In this document: positions 29,801 to 42,300 of the stretch, piece by piece
How positions within the stretch are numbered: the first letter of the stretch is position 1
Layout: each line of letters starts with the position of its first letter
Assembly (NCBI GenBank): GCA_000149265.1
Contig: CH003412.1
Location: 1,165,883 to 1,229,882, forward strand
Reading direction: 5' to 3'
From: Ciona savignyi
Lineage: Eukaryota > Chordata > Ascidiacea > Phlebobranchia > Cionidae
Length of the DNA stretch: 64,000 nt
The notes under the pieces: generated by a model
What the model saw: only the letters and a program-made list of their open reading frames with translations
Database searches by the model: none
What the model was told of the DNA's origin: nothing
Position numbers and translations under genes: made by a program

Positions 29801-31118
29801 CTATTAGAACCTGATTTTACCTTACCTCTGATCCAGGTGAATAAATTCCTTTAAAATATTCGTAATTGAAGGTTTCACGAGCAGTCCAGTTTCTTTGTCC
29901 GTCTGTCACCACAACAGGTTGCATGGTATAAGCATATTTTTCCATAAATTCTTTCTGACAAAAAGTTGGCATTTAGATGGTTCGGCAATAAAAAGCACAC
30001 TGAACAAAGGAATATGAATTATCACAAGCTTCTGCAAAAACTTTTAGCTATATAATAATTGTTTTAATATCAAAGGATGTACCTGTGACAGGTTGGCGAC
30101 TCGCACTACATCGGTTATTCCTGCGCAAGCATTACAATCTGCTGGAGCTCTTAACATTTGGAATGCATGGCCAATGATACAAATGCTCTTAGACACATTA
30201 CCAGCGGCAAAGTAGTCGAATATTCTGTAATAATCATGTTTTACAAATTGGTATTTACGGTTGTTTGTTTAAATTGGAACGGGCAGTCCAGTAAATTGTC
30301 AGAGAAACGAATGATCACAGAACGGTAGAGTTTAATCTAAGTCCTATACCACTTCGATCAAACGTTACAATTCGCTTTACAAAACCAATCAATATCCATG
30401 AGATGAACGCCAAATGTTTTTTTAGTTTCGAATGTCATCTTTCGGGATATAACGGTCTTCACTTATCTGCGGAACCACACACTATTCAACTGGATAGCAC
30501 ATTATTCTGTGGGGCAATGGGAAGAGGGCCGGAGGGGTGTTTTTGTTGCTAACGTAATCGGGACGAGGTAAGGGTATACCATGAACGAAACAGGTTATAT
30601 TATAATATAACCCCAAATAACTAAACCAGGAATAAGGAGGTTTTATCCACCCGTATCATTGATGTAAAATATCGTTTTTATTTTCGTTACCGAATATTAA
30701 GTCACGAAATAAAGTGGCCTCCGTTTGACCTTATGGATAAAGTTGTGAATATACCTCAGTATTTTAATTTAAACCTTAGGTAAAAGGAACAAAATGTTTA
30801 ATTGGTGTCCTTTTATTATAAAATGCCTGCTCCTGATTTCTGGAGCATAACACCCGTACTTTGAGTGCCAATTACAATATGTCCTTACTTTTGTGTCACA
30901 ATAAATCCAATTCTGCTTTGCCACTGCGTACTGTAAATACCTGCCGAGAAAAGGAAAAGTATAGATCCAAAAACTATGACATCCAAATTTCGTTGACGCC
31001 ATCGCTTCCCTTCATTTTGAATTCGTTTCACTGATTCTAACCTGTTTAACTGGTCATAACCCACCCCCAAACTATTTGATTGTTTTAATAAAGTATGAAA
31101 TTGTTCTACAGTAGCCAT
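26802..31118 (-). pseudogene. Cupin/JmjC-like dioxygenase copy D, frameshifted in the last exon
   Basis: Same seven-exon gene as copy C: 30889-31118, 30083-30224, 29826-29954, 28951-29078, 28555-28690, 27625-27757, and a last exon region 26802-26888. Exons 1-6 join in phase and look normal (MATVEQFHTLLKQ, NWTARETFNYEYF, CQFFQYNTN, MHVDFV, SSWQAQLSGYKKW). The last exon is 87 bases instead of 86: gtgcgcgtc where copy C has gtgccgtc. This shifts the frame after VFD and stops at 26836-26838, removing the WFHQT segment with the presumed second iron-binding His and the SEYY end. Predicted product 316 residues, probably not an active oxygenase, unless the extra base is a sequencing error. Intron 6 has a hAT MITE. 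Exon 2 is more diverged from C than the other exons are. Confidence 0.75.
27071..27521. mobile_element. hAT-type MITE in copy D intron 6
   Basis: 451 bp with ends CAGGGCCGGTTTTAGGC and GCACCGGGCCTG, and sub-terminal ggggccccg motifs near both ends. Flanked by a perfect 8-bp target duplication, aatatcgc (27063-27070 and 27522-27529). Copy C has no insertion at the matching place, so it arrived after the C/D duplication. Non-autonomous. Confidence 0.88.
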
Positions 31119-31609
31119 CTGAAAAAAAAACTTTTAAAGTACTGTGTTGGCCACATGGTTCTCTTGCGCCTAGTCACAGAATGCGTCTATTTTTCTCACA
31201 TAAAGAGAAACACACACCAAACATGATGTTATCCTGAATTTTACTGGGTAATAAAGCTTAGTTTTCCGGTTCAAGAAATTGAGCGGCCGCGTCTGACAGA
31301 GAATAGTTTAAGAACATCTGGTCACAACAGAACAATCCGTTATTCAAAAACTCCAAATTAGCGAGTATATAAGTATTTTCACACTCTTAGTAGTTAATTA
31401 AGTAAGATCTACGCAGATCTTATACAAAACTGCATAACTCGATCTAATAAAGCTGTTTGAATTTTGCCTTTTACTGGCACGGTAGATGTTTTAATTAATG
31501 GTGATTTGGCAAGCATTGTACGCAACCTGTCCGCACTCTACAATCGGTGGCATAATTAACATTTTTCTCACTAGCTCTATGTTAGCTTTGTTCATTAATT
31601 GCAATCTAG

Positions 31610-31840
31610 GTACAGTTGCGAGATTTCGATAACAAAATAGTTGATTAGTGTTACGCCAAATCTTACAGATTAAAGTAGCTATAATATTAAACCACACGTC
31701 ATGCTCAATTTTGTACACGCCATTGTTTTCCTTTCTTTTGAATATACGTATCAATAATTTCAACCTACTGAGCTGCTTGTAAGAAATGCCTAGACTACTT
31801 GATTGTTTCAATAAAGATTAAAACTGCTCTACAGTAGCCT
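31610..31840 (-). pseudogene. Relic E: decayed first exon of a fifth cupin gene
   Basis: Minus-strand similarity to exon 1 of copies C and D: the start-equivalent at 31840 reads AGG instead of ATG, followed by ATVEQF, then an in-frame TAA, then LLKQSSSLGISYKQLSRLKL, recognisably the family's first exon. After that the frame degrades (ENNGVYKIEHDVWFNIIATL). No later exons were found between here and copy D exon 1 at 31118. A clear pseudogene remnant. Confidence 0.8.
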
Positions 31841-31929
31841 ATTAAAATCACGGGTTGCACGATTTTTGCAAAAATGTCTGCAACTAAACCCACATTAAAA
31901 ATTAAACTTAACAATATAAGAGACCCTGG

Positions 31930-32190
31930 ACCCCATAATATACACAAGTAATGGGGTTAAATACCAGGGCGTTAACATGGGCATCCGTCAGATTAGCTAC
32001 TGCAGTCCATTTATCGAAATGGGCTATTGAACAGTGTTTACCAATACAAAGATATTGGTATAGTTTTTTTGTTAAATTTATAAATACATTTTGTTCATGC
32101 TGTTTTCGTTCAGTGCCTTTTCCAAGGACACAACTAAATACCTTGGTCCCTTCCTGACTGTCTACACGGTAAATTAATCACCAGCCAGCC
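31930..32190 (-). repeat. Degenerate tRNA-SINE, minus strand
   Basis: Read on the minus strand it has ggctggtgattaatttaccg, gttgtgtccttggaaaaggc and, towards the other end, ctgacggatgcccatgttaa, matching the SINE head (cggttgtgtccttgggcaag) and tail (gatctgacaattg, gtgttaac) with many changes. Part of the duplicated region upstream of copy D. Confidence 0.45.
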
Positions 32191-33341
32191 TATAGACTAC
32201 CAACAACTTCAGACTATTGGAGTTGTCTACAAATTTACCATAATTGACCAAGTTAATAAGTTGACAAAATCATAGTATGTCTTTTAAATTAACTTTAGTC
32301 ATTTCTCAGTCCTAATACACTACCAGTCTATCTTTTCTATATGCGGTTCAAATGAATTCCGGAGCTTTAAGAGGTAATCGCGACTTTCTTTTCCGTTGTG
32401 AGATATTCAAATGACAGCTCTCAACACCAAATCTTACTACGAGATGTTTCGAACGGGTCTCTCGTTCCTCATTAGGATAACAACTATCACGCGGGCTTTA
32501 TGTCGAATTCTATTCTGTAAGTCCATGCATAATGATCCGATAAATTACATGAACTTCTCGGTACCTTGCTGTGAAGTTAAAAAGAGATATGTAGCAAATT
32601 CGAGAATTTTGTACCAAAGAAACTCTTTAGCTGTGTTTTTACCAATCCTTTGTCCCCGATTTCACACGGCCTGTATAACGATTTAATTCCAGTATCAGCC
32701 TTAAATGTTTCCTGATTGATTACCCCTTCCTACGGTTTATAGCAGTAAGTAGGTAACAAAATCTAAGGCGCTACGTTCAGGGCGGAGCTTACTTTGGAGG
32801 CGCCGCTTCAAGCAAAATCGTCTTCACGATTTAGGAATGTTAGCTAGTAAATCGTCAGGCCAGAGTTAGTGTCAAACAATAAACACAAATTTAACTTATT
32901 CCTACGAAACCCTGCAGATCATTGGTGATATTAACAAAACTGCACACGAAGGAAACTTTATCGTAGGAGGACAAGCCGTTTATTGAACTTAATCAAAATA
33001 AACAAATAAAAGAAAACGAACAACAAGCATTTCTATACTGCGTTTGGATACAACTGAATAACTTACAGCTTACACAGCGAGATATCCTGCCTGTATAAGT
33101 GCGTTCGGACAATCGGATGTGACGAAGCGTATTGTACTAACTTTGACTCCATTCAATAGAGTTTGAATTAATACTGCATAATCGATGTGACGAATCGGTT
33201 CGGTAATAGTAAAGCCGTGATGGTCAGTATATGAAGATAATATGTCAAAATCAACAACCAAAATGTATGTATAAACTGTCAATTTGCCATGCATTGATTA
33301 GAAAGATTAGTAGCGTCTGCGTATACTTAAAGTCTGGACCC

Positions 33342-36300
33342 TTAACGGTGATGGTGCCGTTTATACAAAGCTTGCACATAAGCTCTCATAAGTTTGACGA
33401 TTTCGGTGACTTCATCCGCATTAAAGGTCAGGTCGCCACGAGAACCGGTCTGAAGCCGGAACACCGTTGCTGAAGTAGCTCCAAAGGAAAGAATGCTGCA
33501 AAAAAACAATCATTTTCGTTAGTGGTTCATAAGACTGAATCATTTCGTTAATGATGCAAGTTGTTAGACAATATGCAGCATAAATAACGTATATCACACA
33601 GTTTGTTTTTATGTCATTACAATATTAAAAGAAATAATAAAACAGCTTTACTCGTTTTTTTATTTCACACGTTTTTTTACCGGGCTTAGTTTTGAACCCT
33701 TAATGGGCTCGTTGCTAAACCCTTTTTTTAAATGTCGGTACAACTATCGGCCGCGTTAACTATTCGGCCACAAGACCGTGCTTTTTATTTCACAATTTCT
33801 TACTTTTCAAATGAAAAGTGGTCTAGCGCCGCCGCGTGGCCACGTTTATACACAGTGACGCCTTTGGAGGCAACGGCCAGTGACAGACGGGATTCGCCGA
33901 ATTGTGCTTCGTTGTTCTCGACTTTGAACAAATAGGATCCGTAACCCGGCCACGTTCGCGCCAAGCTTACGTATTCAACCTGCAATATTAAACACAAATT
34001 TTACGATTTTAATTCTAATGTTTATTAAATTCTACCGTATTGCGAAAGACCCAACAAGTTAATAATTTAATTATACCCTATGCTATAACCAGGTATAATA
34101 CTAATGTTACTGAACTATTACGACAAACCATTAGTAATAATAAAATATTAATTTTATATATTAAATATAGTTCTAAAAACTATTATACTACAACTAATAT
34201 TACAAAAAATTGTGGCGCGCGGTAAATCTATACGATAAGCATGTACAAACTGTCTAAAACAAGGGTCGGTGGTAACCCGTTGCACACGTGCTACAAGTGG
34301 CAGCAAAAGGGGTTTTACAAATTGGCAAGCAAAGTTGCTTTCATTGTGATATTATTCATAAACTGGTACACTGCATTAAGAGGTTGCCGACTCCCGGTCT
34401 AGTAAAACCAGCTTTATAACTTTGTATAATTCCTCCTCCTTACCACAGCCTCCTCCGGTTGCATTCCTCTCAACTTCCTCCAGCGATCCGCCACGTTGGA
34501 TCTCACATCCTGTAGCTCTTCCTGGTAGAGAGTCTTCTTCATCTCGACATTCTCTTCATCAGCTTCTTTCACCTTCTTCATCCCTTTCTTCCGGAGCGTG
34601 TGAAATATGCTGGACTGCAGGGAGAAAAAAAACAGTTATCATTTTTCATCCTACATATTTATAATTTGATGTAACCGTTAAGTGTCATTGTAAAAAAAAC
34701 AATATATGATTTTTTCAGTGCACAAGTTTTTAGATTTGTAATGGTAGTGTTAACTCACAGATCTTTTTTTCGAAATAGTGTTCGTGTCTGATAGGTTAGA
34801 ACCAAATGAGCCAGATCTCTTTTCCTTGAAGTCAACATTTGAAGTGATCTCGTATGCTTCCCGCACCTTGCTCACTGGGTAATACTTGTCCAGGTCGGCA
34901 CTGTGGCGGACAAATCATTTCAGTATATTGCCGTCATTTAAAATTCATGTACAATAATATTGGTTCTTTCATAAAAATATTCACGAATTATAATGTTTTT
35001 TTTTCATGAAAATATTTTCATAATTAATAATGTTGGGTTCAGATGTTTCATCTCTAAGAAGGTATTATTGTTTCAGCTACGATAGCTTTTTATAACAATT
35101 AGTAAAAAATAAGTGGTTAACTTTTTCTTACTATATATAACAGAGGATTATAAATTTGCGGTTATTTTCGTAAATGGGAGAACACAGGTTTATAATCTAT
35201 AGAACACGCACCACACACCGGCAATCGTCAGATTATCTTATCAGAGTTATTGAAATCAACGATTTTTTGGAGACATTGCATCTACATTATGGCACTGCAT
35301 GTAGTGTAACATATGTACTTACACCCAGTCCAATTGCGTGTAGTTTCCCATTACAAATTGCAGGCGAAGTGCGGCAAGCTCACGAAGGATGTCTTCATTT
35401 GCGGGATAGAGTCCGTGGATAACTTGTTCATGGACCTGGTCGTAACATTAAGGAAGGTTAATCAAAGGATTAGTTCGAGAGAAAGTGGCTTTTGTTGTTA
35501 TCAACATAGTTGTATCTCTGTATTGTTTTGTTAATGATATAGAATAATAAAAATCTTGCTATTAGATGAAGTGGTTCAGGCTAAAAAAAATTAAAAGAAA
35601 AATCTGGGGCCTACATTCGATTGTATCTAAAATATGTACCAATGTAAAAAGCAACAGTAAAAATTGTGAACTAAAAGGGCTTAATACAAACTATATCCAC
35701 ACTTTCTGATGAGTAGAATAGTATACTTTTGGCCCTGCGTTATAACACGGGCATTGTTAAGTTCTATTGTTCTCATTGTCAGATTACAATTACAGTGTAC
35801 CATATAACTAAAATGTTTCTACTGTTTTAGTTAAGACAATCCTCTAGGTTTTAACAAGCGACTTCGTACATCACAAGTAGGCTCGTAACATCATTAAAAC
35901 ACAGAGGGTAAGGGACCACTGCTCTAACCAACTAAGAGCGTACAAGAGAAAGTACACAACTAATAAAACTAAACCCGAAACATATGCACATGGTTTAACT
36001 TACATCCTCGAACACAAAATGGTATTCAATCGAATCCTCCTTAACTTCCATAGGATCGAACACACAGTAGAGTTTGAAATAAAGTTCCCATTCCAACTCC
36101 CCGATCTCCACACCACTTTCCTGATTCAACCTTTGTAGAAATATTTCAACTCAAATCAAATTTTTTTTATTTCATTTGGACCTTCCAAAGTCTTATATAA
36201 TAGAGGAAAAATACAGTCCATTTATTAAAGTTTTTGTATGGTTTATGTAGCTCTTTAACAAGATTCACATGTGTCAGTGAAGTCAAATGAGGACAAACTT

Positions 36301-39300
36301 ACGCTTCAAACTTAGCAAGCACATCAGAAAGGAAGGTGGCTGGTTCCAGTGCCCTTTCTTCTGTTCCCTTCTTTTCGAAGAGAGCGAAAGTGTTTCGGTT
36401 TCCCTCCAACTGCATTCCTCTTCGCAGCTTCTGCACAACCTGTGTGTGAGGGAGAAGGGGGTGGGGGTTAGTGTGGGTTGTTTTGGGGCGAGCATTGAAC
36501 AGAAGCCCAGACTCCATTAATTGCACTGTTTCGAACATGTCAAGCATGCGTAAACAACTGCAGACATTGGTTGGTATCGGTCAATTCAAGAACGTATGTG
36601 GTATTAAATTTGGTTAAAAGACCGAACGAATGTGAAAAAATGTTAAAGAAAGTATTCAAAGACTCAAAATATTCCCAGCTAGCATATATTGTCACTTTTT
36701 AGAAATATACCTGAATTCAATTGGCCAAAGTGTTTTTTTACCGTTTTCCTATCTTAATATTGCACCACACTGAGCGAAGTATTATCAGTGTTTCCTGTAC
36801 CTGACCAGCTGTGGTGAAGGAGTCAATGTAGATATCACAGGTGGCACCACCGTAACACTTGATCACAGTCACCAGGTCCCTTCGTTCCAAAGCCGCACAG
36901 ATTTCTGGTATGGATGGGACCATTTCACGTCTCCGTGAAGTTTGAAGGTTCACTGCTTTTTCGGCAAAAGCCGCGTAAATTCCGCCAGGGGTTTCAGGGT
37001 AGCGCTCCTTTGTTCTATGAAAAAAGTTGCAAAGTTAAAAGTTGGAGATCATGGATCAGCCATATATGTGAACGTGGATGATATATCTATGTGAAAAGAA
37101 CATGAATATAATTTGTATTGATGATCTGTGACATAAGTACACTGCAAAGGGAATTCGGTAGAAACTATGGCGAACCAACTGTCCGGCCCGTTGGTCTAGT
37201 GGTTAAGTGCGTCGCCTTTTAATCGAAAGGTTGCAGGTGCGAAACTGGTCCCTAGCTAGTTGGTTGTGTCCTTGGGCCAGGCACTTCACTGACATTGCCT
37301 GAACCCAGCGGATTAATGGGTTCTACCAAAATGAAGGAACGTGTCAGGCATATACAACACACTGCAATAGCTCCGGAAACCCGACGATGGGCGCGAGGTG
37401 ATCTGATAATTGCCTGTGTCTTTGTGTCGATTGACCCCCTTGGTTTTCCCATTCACGGGGATAAACATGAATATCCTATCCTATCCACATTTAAACACAT
37501 TTATACCAATAAAAAGGAAAAGTAAAGTTCCCGAAATTTAAACAATAATTCTTAACCTTTCCCTAACAGTTTAAAACTACAAAAATGGGGGATTAACCAG
37601 TAATAACCCAGCACCCTAACAACATTTGGGTATAAAAGAAAATTTTAGTGGCACTTGTAGGTTGTATTTTATTTAATATTCTTAATTTCATAATTCGTTG
37701 TTTCTTTTAGCATTAACCAAAACAAGGTTCAGAATTCTATTTGGAGGTGCAAAAGTGCAAACTGCTGCCACTTACCTTTTCAGGTGAAACTTGAGGTATT
37801 GCATAACTGGACGGGAGGGGTGATAGGCACAGCACATGCAGGCTATCAGATGCCAGTAGTGTGGACAGGTGGTGACATGCTGTTGTTCACACATCTGCTC
37901 GTCGGTTGTTAGCTGGGTGGTGTAGACCGCCGTCTGCTTGATCAACTGGAGATAGACCTCATCCTGGAACGCCTTCGAACCGTGGCAGATGCGCAGGAGT
38001 TCCTGTAAACATGTAATTAAATAAGTTTGAAAGAATGCAAACAGTATTTTTAACACAGTTTTTACCAAATAAAAAATATTTTGTTTTTGCAAATTTAAAC
38101 ATTAAGGCTATCAGATCCTTTGCTGATATAATATCAAATATATAGCTTGTCAGAATACCTCCCGTTGTAAAATTTTGACTGCGATATGCTGCTAAATTTT
38201 GTAAATGTGACTCTAATAAAAAGAGGTTGCAGAGCACTGACAGAGACCAAATTGATTTAAACAAAAACAAATAAAAAGTGTCAATTAGTGACCTGTATAA
38301 TAGAAGCCTCTTGTTCGATGCTGGTATAGCTTTGTTCTTCCATTAAGAGCAGACGATCGAAAAACCTGATTGCTGAATCCCTGAGAGTGTAGTGTCCATC
38401 TTGCGATGCAACCTTCATGAAGGAAAAAGCATTTAAACTTGCCCAGCCATGTATTATACACATCCATACACAATCTTTCCAAGAGGAATATGACAATTTT
38501 TTGGGCTGCAAGAGGAAAATAAAAATGTTTTGGGCTCCAAGAGGAATATCAAAATTTTTGGGCTCCAAGAGGAATATAAACATTTTTGGGCTCCAAGAGA
38601 AAAATACAAACTTTTTGGGCTCCAAGAGGAATATAAACATATTTTGGGCTCCAAGAGGAAAATAAAAAATTTTTGGGCTCCAATAGGAATATACAATTTT
38701 TTTGGGCTCCGAGAAGATTATGACAATTGTTTTGGCTACAAAGCTACCTGTTCATATGGAAGTGAGAGCAACGGAGATCGTAGTGGTTGTTGACTTTGTC
38801 GCAGGATTGGATTTCGTTTGTACAACAATGTACATTCCTTATCATCATCCGCAATTTGCTGTAAATTAGTGTTTTCAGTTTTTGTTTCATCCGTTACAAT
38901 AAACAAACGAACAATGTAAATTTAAATGTTAAGAGCAATGGGATAAAAAAGCAAGAAAACCGTGAATAGACATTTTTTATGTAAGAAAACAAGGGTTTGA
39001 ATATGTGGCAGTCAAACAAAATCATATCAAAAATGTGTTGTAAATCTAGTTGTTTATTACGAGTTCATATCAAATGAATAAAAAGATGTCTTTTCGTAAA
39101 GAAAAAACTTATTAAAGGAGCTAAATAATAAAGAATGAACCTTCATTTTATCGATAAGAAGTTTGGTTTTGGTGACAATTAGCGGCTGCGAATCGATCAT
39201 CGACTGAATCTCACTGCTCCACAAGTTGGCATCCTCTTCCTTCTCAGTGCTCAGCATCAATGTGTGCTTCCTCCCAAACACTTTGATCTCCCAGAGTCCA

Positions 39301-42300
39301 GTTTGTTTCTGGAGAGTAAAGTTGTAATGTTATTTTAATTCAGTTTTTTTAGACTACACTGAACCAGAGAAAAATTTAATTAAAAAAAATTTGAACATAT
39401 GTAATGGAAAAAAATTTAATTAATCAATATTTAGTCACCACACACAAACAGACATATCAAGTTGGAATGTGTAGGTTTTCTGTTATTTCTTATAATGGGC
39501 AAACAATTGGAACTAATACGCAGGCTGTCCATGAATTTATTCTAAAACAAAGGCAACCAGACTCACGAAAACTGATTCATCAGGTGAGGTAACCAAGCAG
39601 AGACTGTTGAGACCCATGGAACCCAACTTCTGGGCTCCTCGGTCGCTACTTTTGTAGTATTCGATGACATTTGGTTTGAGCACAAACCATCTGCGTTGGT
39701 GGGTGACACGCTGTCGTTCGACGAACGATCGCATCATCCAACCTTGTTGGACGGCAGAACTCTGACCTTGCTGTAAAATGAACTCTTTTAATAGGATCAA
39801 TCACAGAAAATGATGATAAAGTTGAAATGTCACTTTTTGAGACATAACGTGATATTTCAAAAAGAATCAATATGAAAAACACTCGATTTTTCTTTAAACT
39901 ATCTTCCTAACATTGGTTTAAAAATTATTTTTTTACTGGTTTTGTCTTTTTCGTGTGAAGAAAACTGTCTATTTTGTTAACAATATATTGTGCAAACCAG
40001 TCTCAATGATAACCTTGTTTGAAGTCAAATTATCCCAGTCTCTCTTCTCTAAATTACAAATGTAATAATCTATCATGAGGTCAGATAATGTAACAGAAAA
40101 TACTGTATTCCTAAAAAGAGAAGTTGATCGATGATAAGTCTCACCGAGTCAGCAGAGTTGGCACTGTTCATGCTTTCGTTCAAGAGGGTGATCCAATGGT
40201 GCATCTCCTCCACTCCATCGCAAGCTAACACGTATGCACGCTGTGACGTTGTAATGGAGAATGTGTTTGATTTTCCTGCATTTGGAAAACGAGTGATTTG
40301 GTAAATGTAACAGCGATAAGTCGATGTAGATTCATGTCAGAATTAGGGTGTTGTTTAATAGTTAAAGTATTTTCATAAACAACAACCAGAAAAGGATTTT
40401 GAGAGAGTTTACTAACCACACTTGGTTAACTATTTAAGGGTTTATTGTGGGTAGCAAAATTCAGAATTGTTTTGATGCTGTCAATGTTTAATTTTTACTT
40501 TAAACTGCTTGTTCATAAAAAGGAATAAAAAGGGAGAAATTATACACTAACAGGTTCAAGCCATTGGGTTATAGGGTTACAGTCTGAAATACCCCACCCC
40601 CCCTTAATGTACTTCATATCTCCTTCCCTTCTTTTATTTCCGTTCTTTCTTACATACTAACCTGATACAGTGGTTGCGGTAACGGCGGTGATAGTTTGTC
40701 CATCTATCGACCCAATTGCATTCTTTGGGTTGGCAAACTCCGACTCCATGCTGGCAATCTCTTGTTCTGAACTTGACAGAATCTTCATCAGAATGCTGAG
40801 CAAGATAATTATCACTGATATCTGTCACTCTAAATGTGGATTGCTCAACTATATGTCCACCAGTAAAAATATTGTCAATTATTTATGTTCATTGTTTGTT
40901 TTTGGGTTTTATTTTAGTTTAGGAAGATGCTGGGTCAGACAAAAAATCCACTGAAGATCTAACCACCAAATAGGTATGTAAATAATGCAAACACTTCGAC
41001 CACTGGTGAAACTATGTTCAGTAAGTTTGTTTTACTAGTGTGTTGCATTGTTGCGTATGGAAAAGCATCGTCACCAGCACAATCAGAAAAATCTTCCTCT
41101 ATTTACCTGTACCACTCGTTCGCCTCTTCAGTGCTCTCGGCGGCGAAGTGGTGCGCCTTGTTGGACATGATGACGTCGATGCCGTTCTCCTTTTCCGTGA
41201 CATCGGTCACATCGGTGATGGTGCTGAGGTCGATGGTCATCTTGCACTTGGCGTTCTCATCGTCGTTGTCGTATATCTTCATCTCGTGGTTGCGAAGTGC
41301 CACCCACCTGAAGGGGAAAAAATATGGTTTCATTTAAAACTAGACTTTTCTACATTATACTTGATTTAATAAATGTAAAAAAAATCTAGAAAAAGAGTGG
41401 TTTATAGTGTACAAATAAATTTCTATACTACATTAATCATCTCTTAATGAGCTTTTTGTTTACGCTTTAGTTCATGATAAATTGGTCGGCAACCAGTCAA
41501 ACCTACTTCCTCTGCCAATGCTTTCGTGGTAAAGTTCCACGCAAGGTTCCCTTCCCACTATCAGATTTCTTTAAGAGCCAGCCACACTTGAGGCTGTCCT
41601 GCTTGCTTCGAAAGAACATAAAAGTGCTGTTGCTTATTACGCACCAGCGCCTTTTCCATTGGCTCATCAATCCACCCTGCGTTTTGACATACCCGGTTAA
41701 AAAACTTAAAACGTTTTAATTAATTAAGCTTAACAATCATGTTTACATGCCTTTGCAATTATAAGGTCATTTGTCACAGCTAATTAGAGAAAGTTGCGGA
41801 AAATAAACAGGTTATGACGTTGGTTTAAACCGGTCCTCATTTAATCATATCGACCAAATAATCAACAAATGAATCATTAAAGCCACTGCCAATAGGTCTG
41901 CCACCTTATTAGTTACCATGAATTACAGATCATGAAAATGTACCTTCATATCCAAGTAGGAATGGAAGTAGACATTGGGGTTCCAACGTTCAGTTTGGTC
42001 TTGGCCACTCGCATTCGTGTCGGTGTCGCTCAAGTCATCATCATCGAATGATGAATCAGTGTAATACGATTCTGAGGTGAAATTGATGCATTGGAATGCG
42101 ATTTTTGTTTAACTTATGGTTAGCAGAGGCGTATGAACTGAATAAAACTTAGCTGCCTATTATACTGAGCAGGAATACTGTTGCAACATACCACATGTGA
42201 TCAATGCATGAATGCATTGCTTGAACTCAACCAGCATTCTTTAGATCTATCTAATACTGAACTCACTACTTATTATCCTTCAACCAAAACACCATGCACT

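Larger units (their letters stand above)
33342..38858 (-). other. MYO10: Myosin-X MyTH4-FERM tail exons
   Basis: MyTH4: exon 38748-38858 ([20 protein letters not shown]), 38293-38412 ([18 protein letters not shown]), 37776-38002 ([27 protein letters not shown]), 36801-37014. FERM: 36303-36439 ([10 protein letters not shown]), 36004-36130 ([13 protein letters not shown]), 35323-35435 ([20 protein letters not shown]), 34759-34900, 34444-34614 ([14 protein letters not shown]), 33804-33979 ([13 protein letters not shown]), 33342-33495 ([18 protein letters not shown], ending YKRHHHR). Partners in vertebrates are microtubules, integrin tails and netrin receptors; which apply here cannot be told. 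Confidence 0.92.

Noticed and set aside
33070-33294. 74-residue minus-strand open frame just after the myosin-X stop
   Set aside because: It lies in the myosin-X 3' UTR upstream of the poly(A) signal, and the duplicated copy near 26.0 kb does not keep the frame.
41014-41369. Two overlapping plus-strand open frames of just over 100 residues
   Set aside because: Antisense of the myosin-X PH exon 41107-41307.
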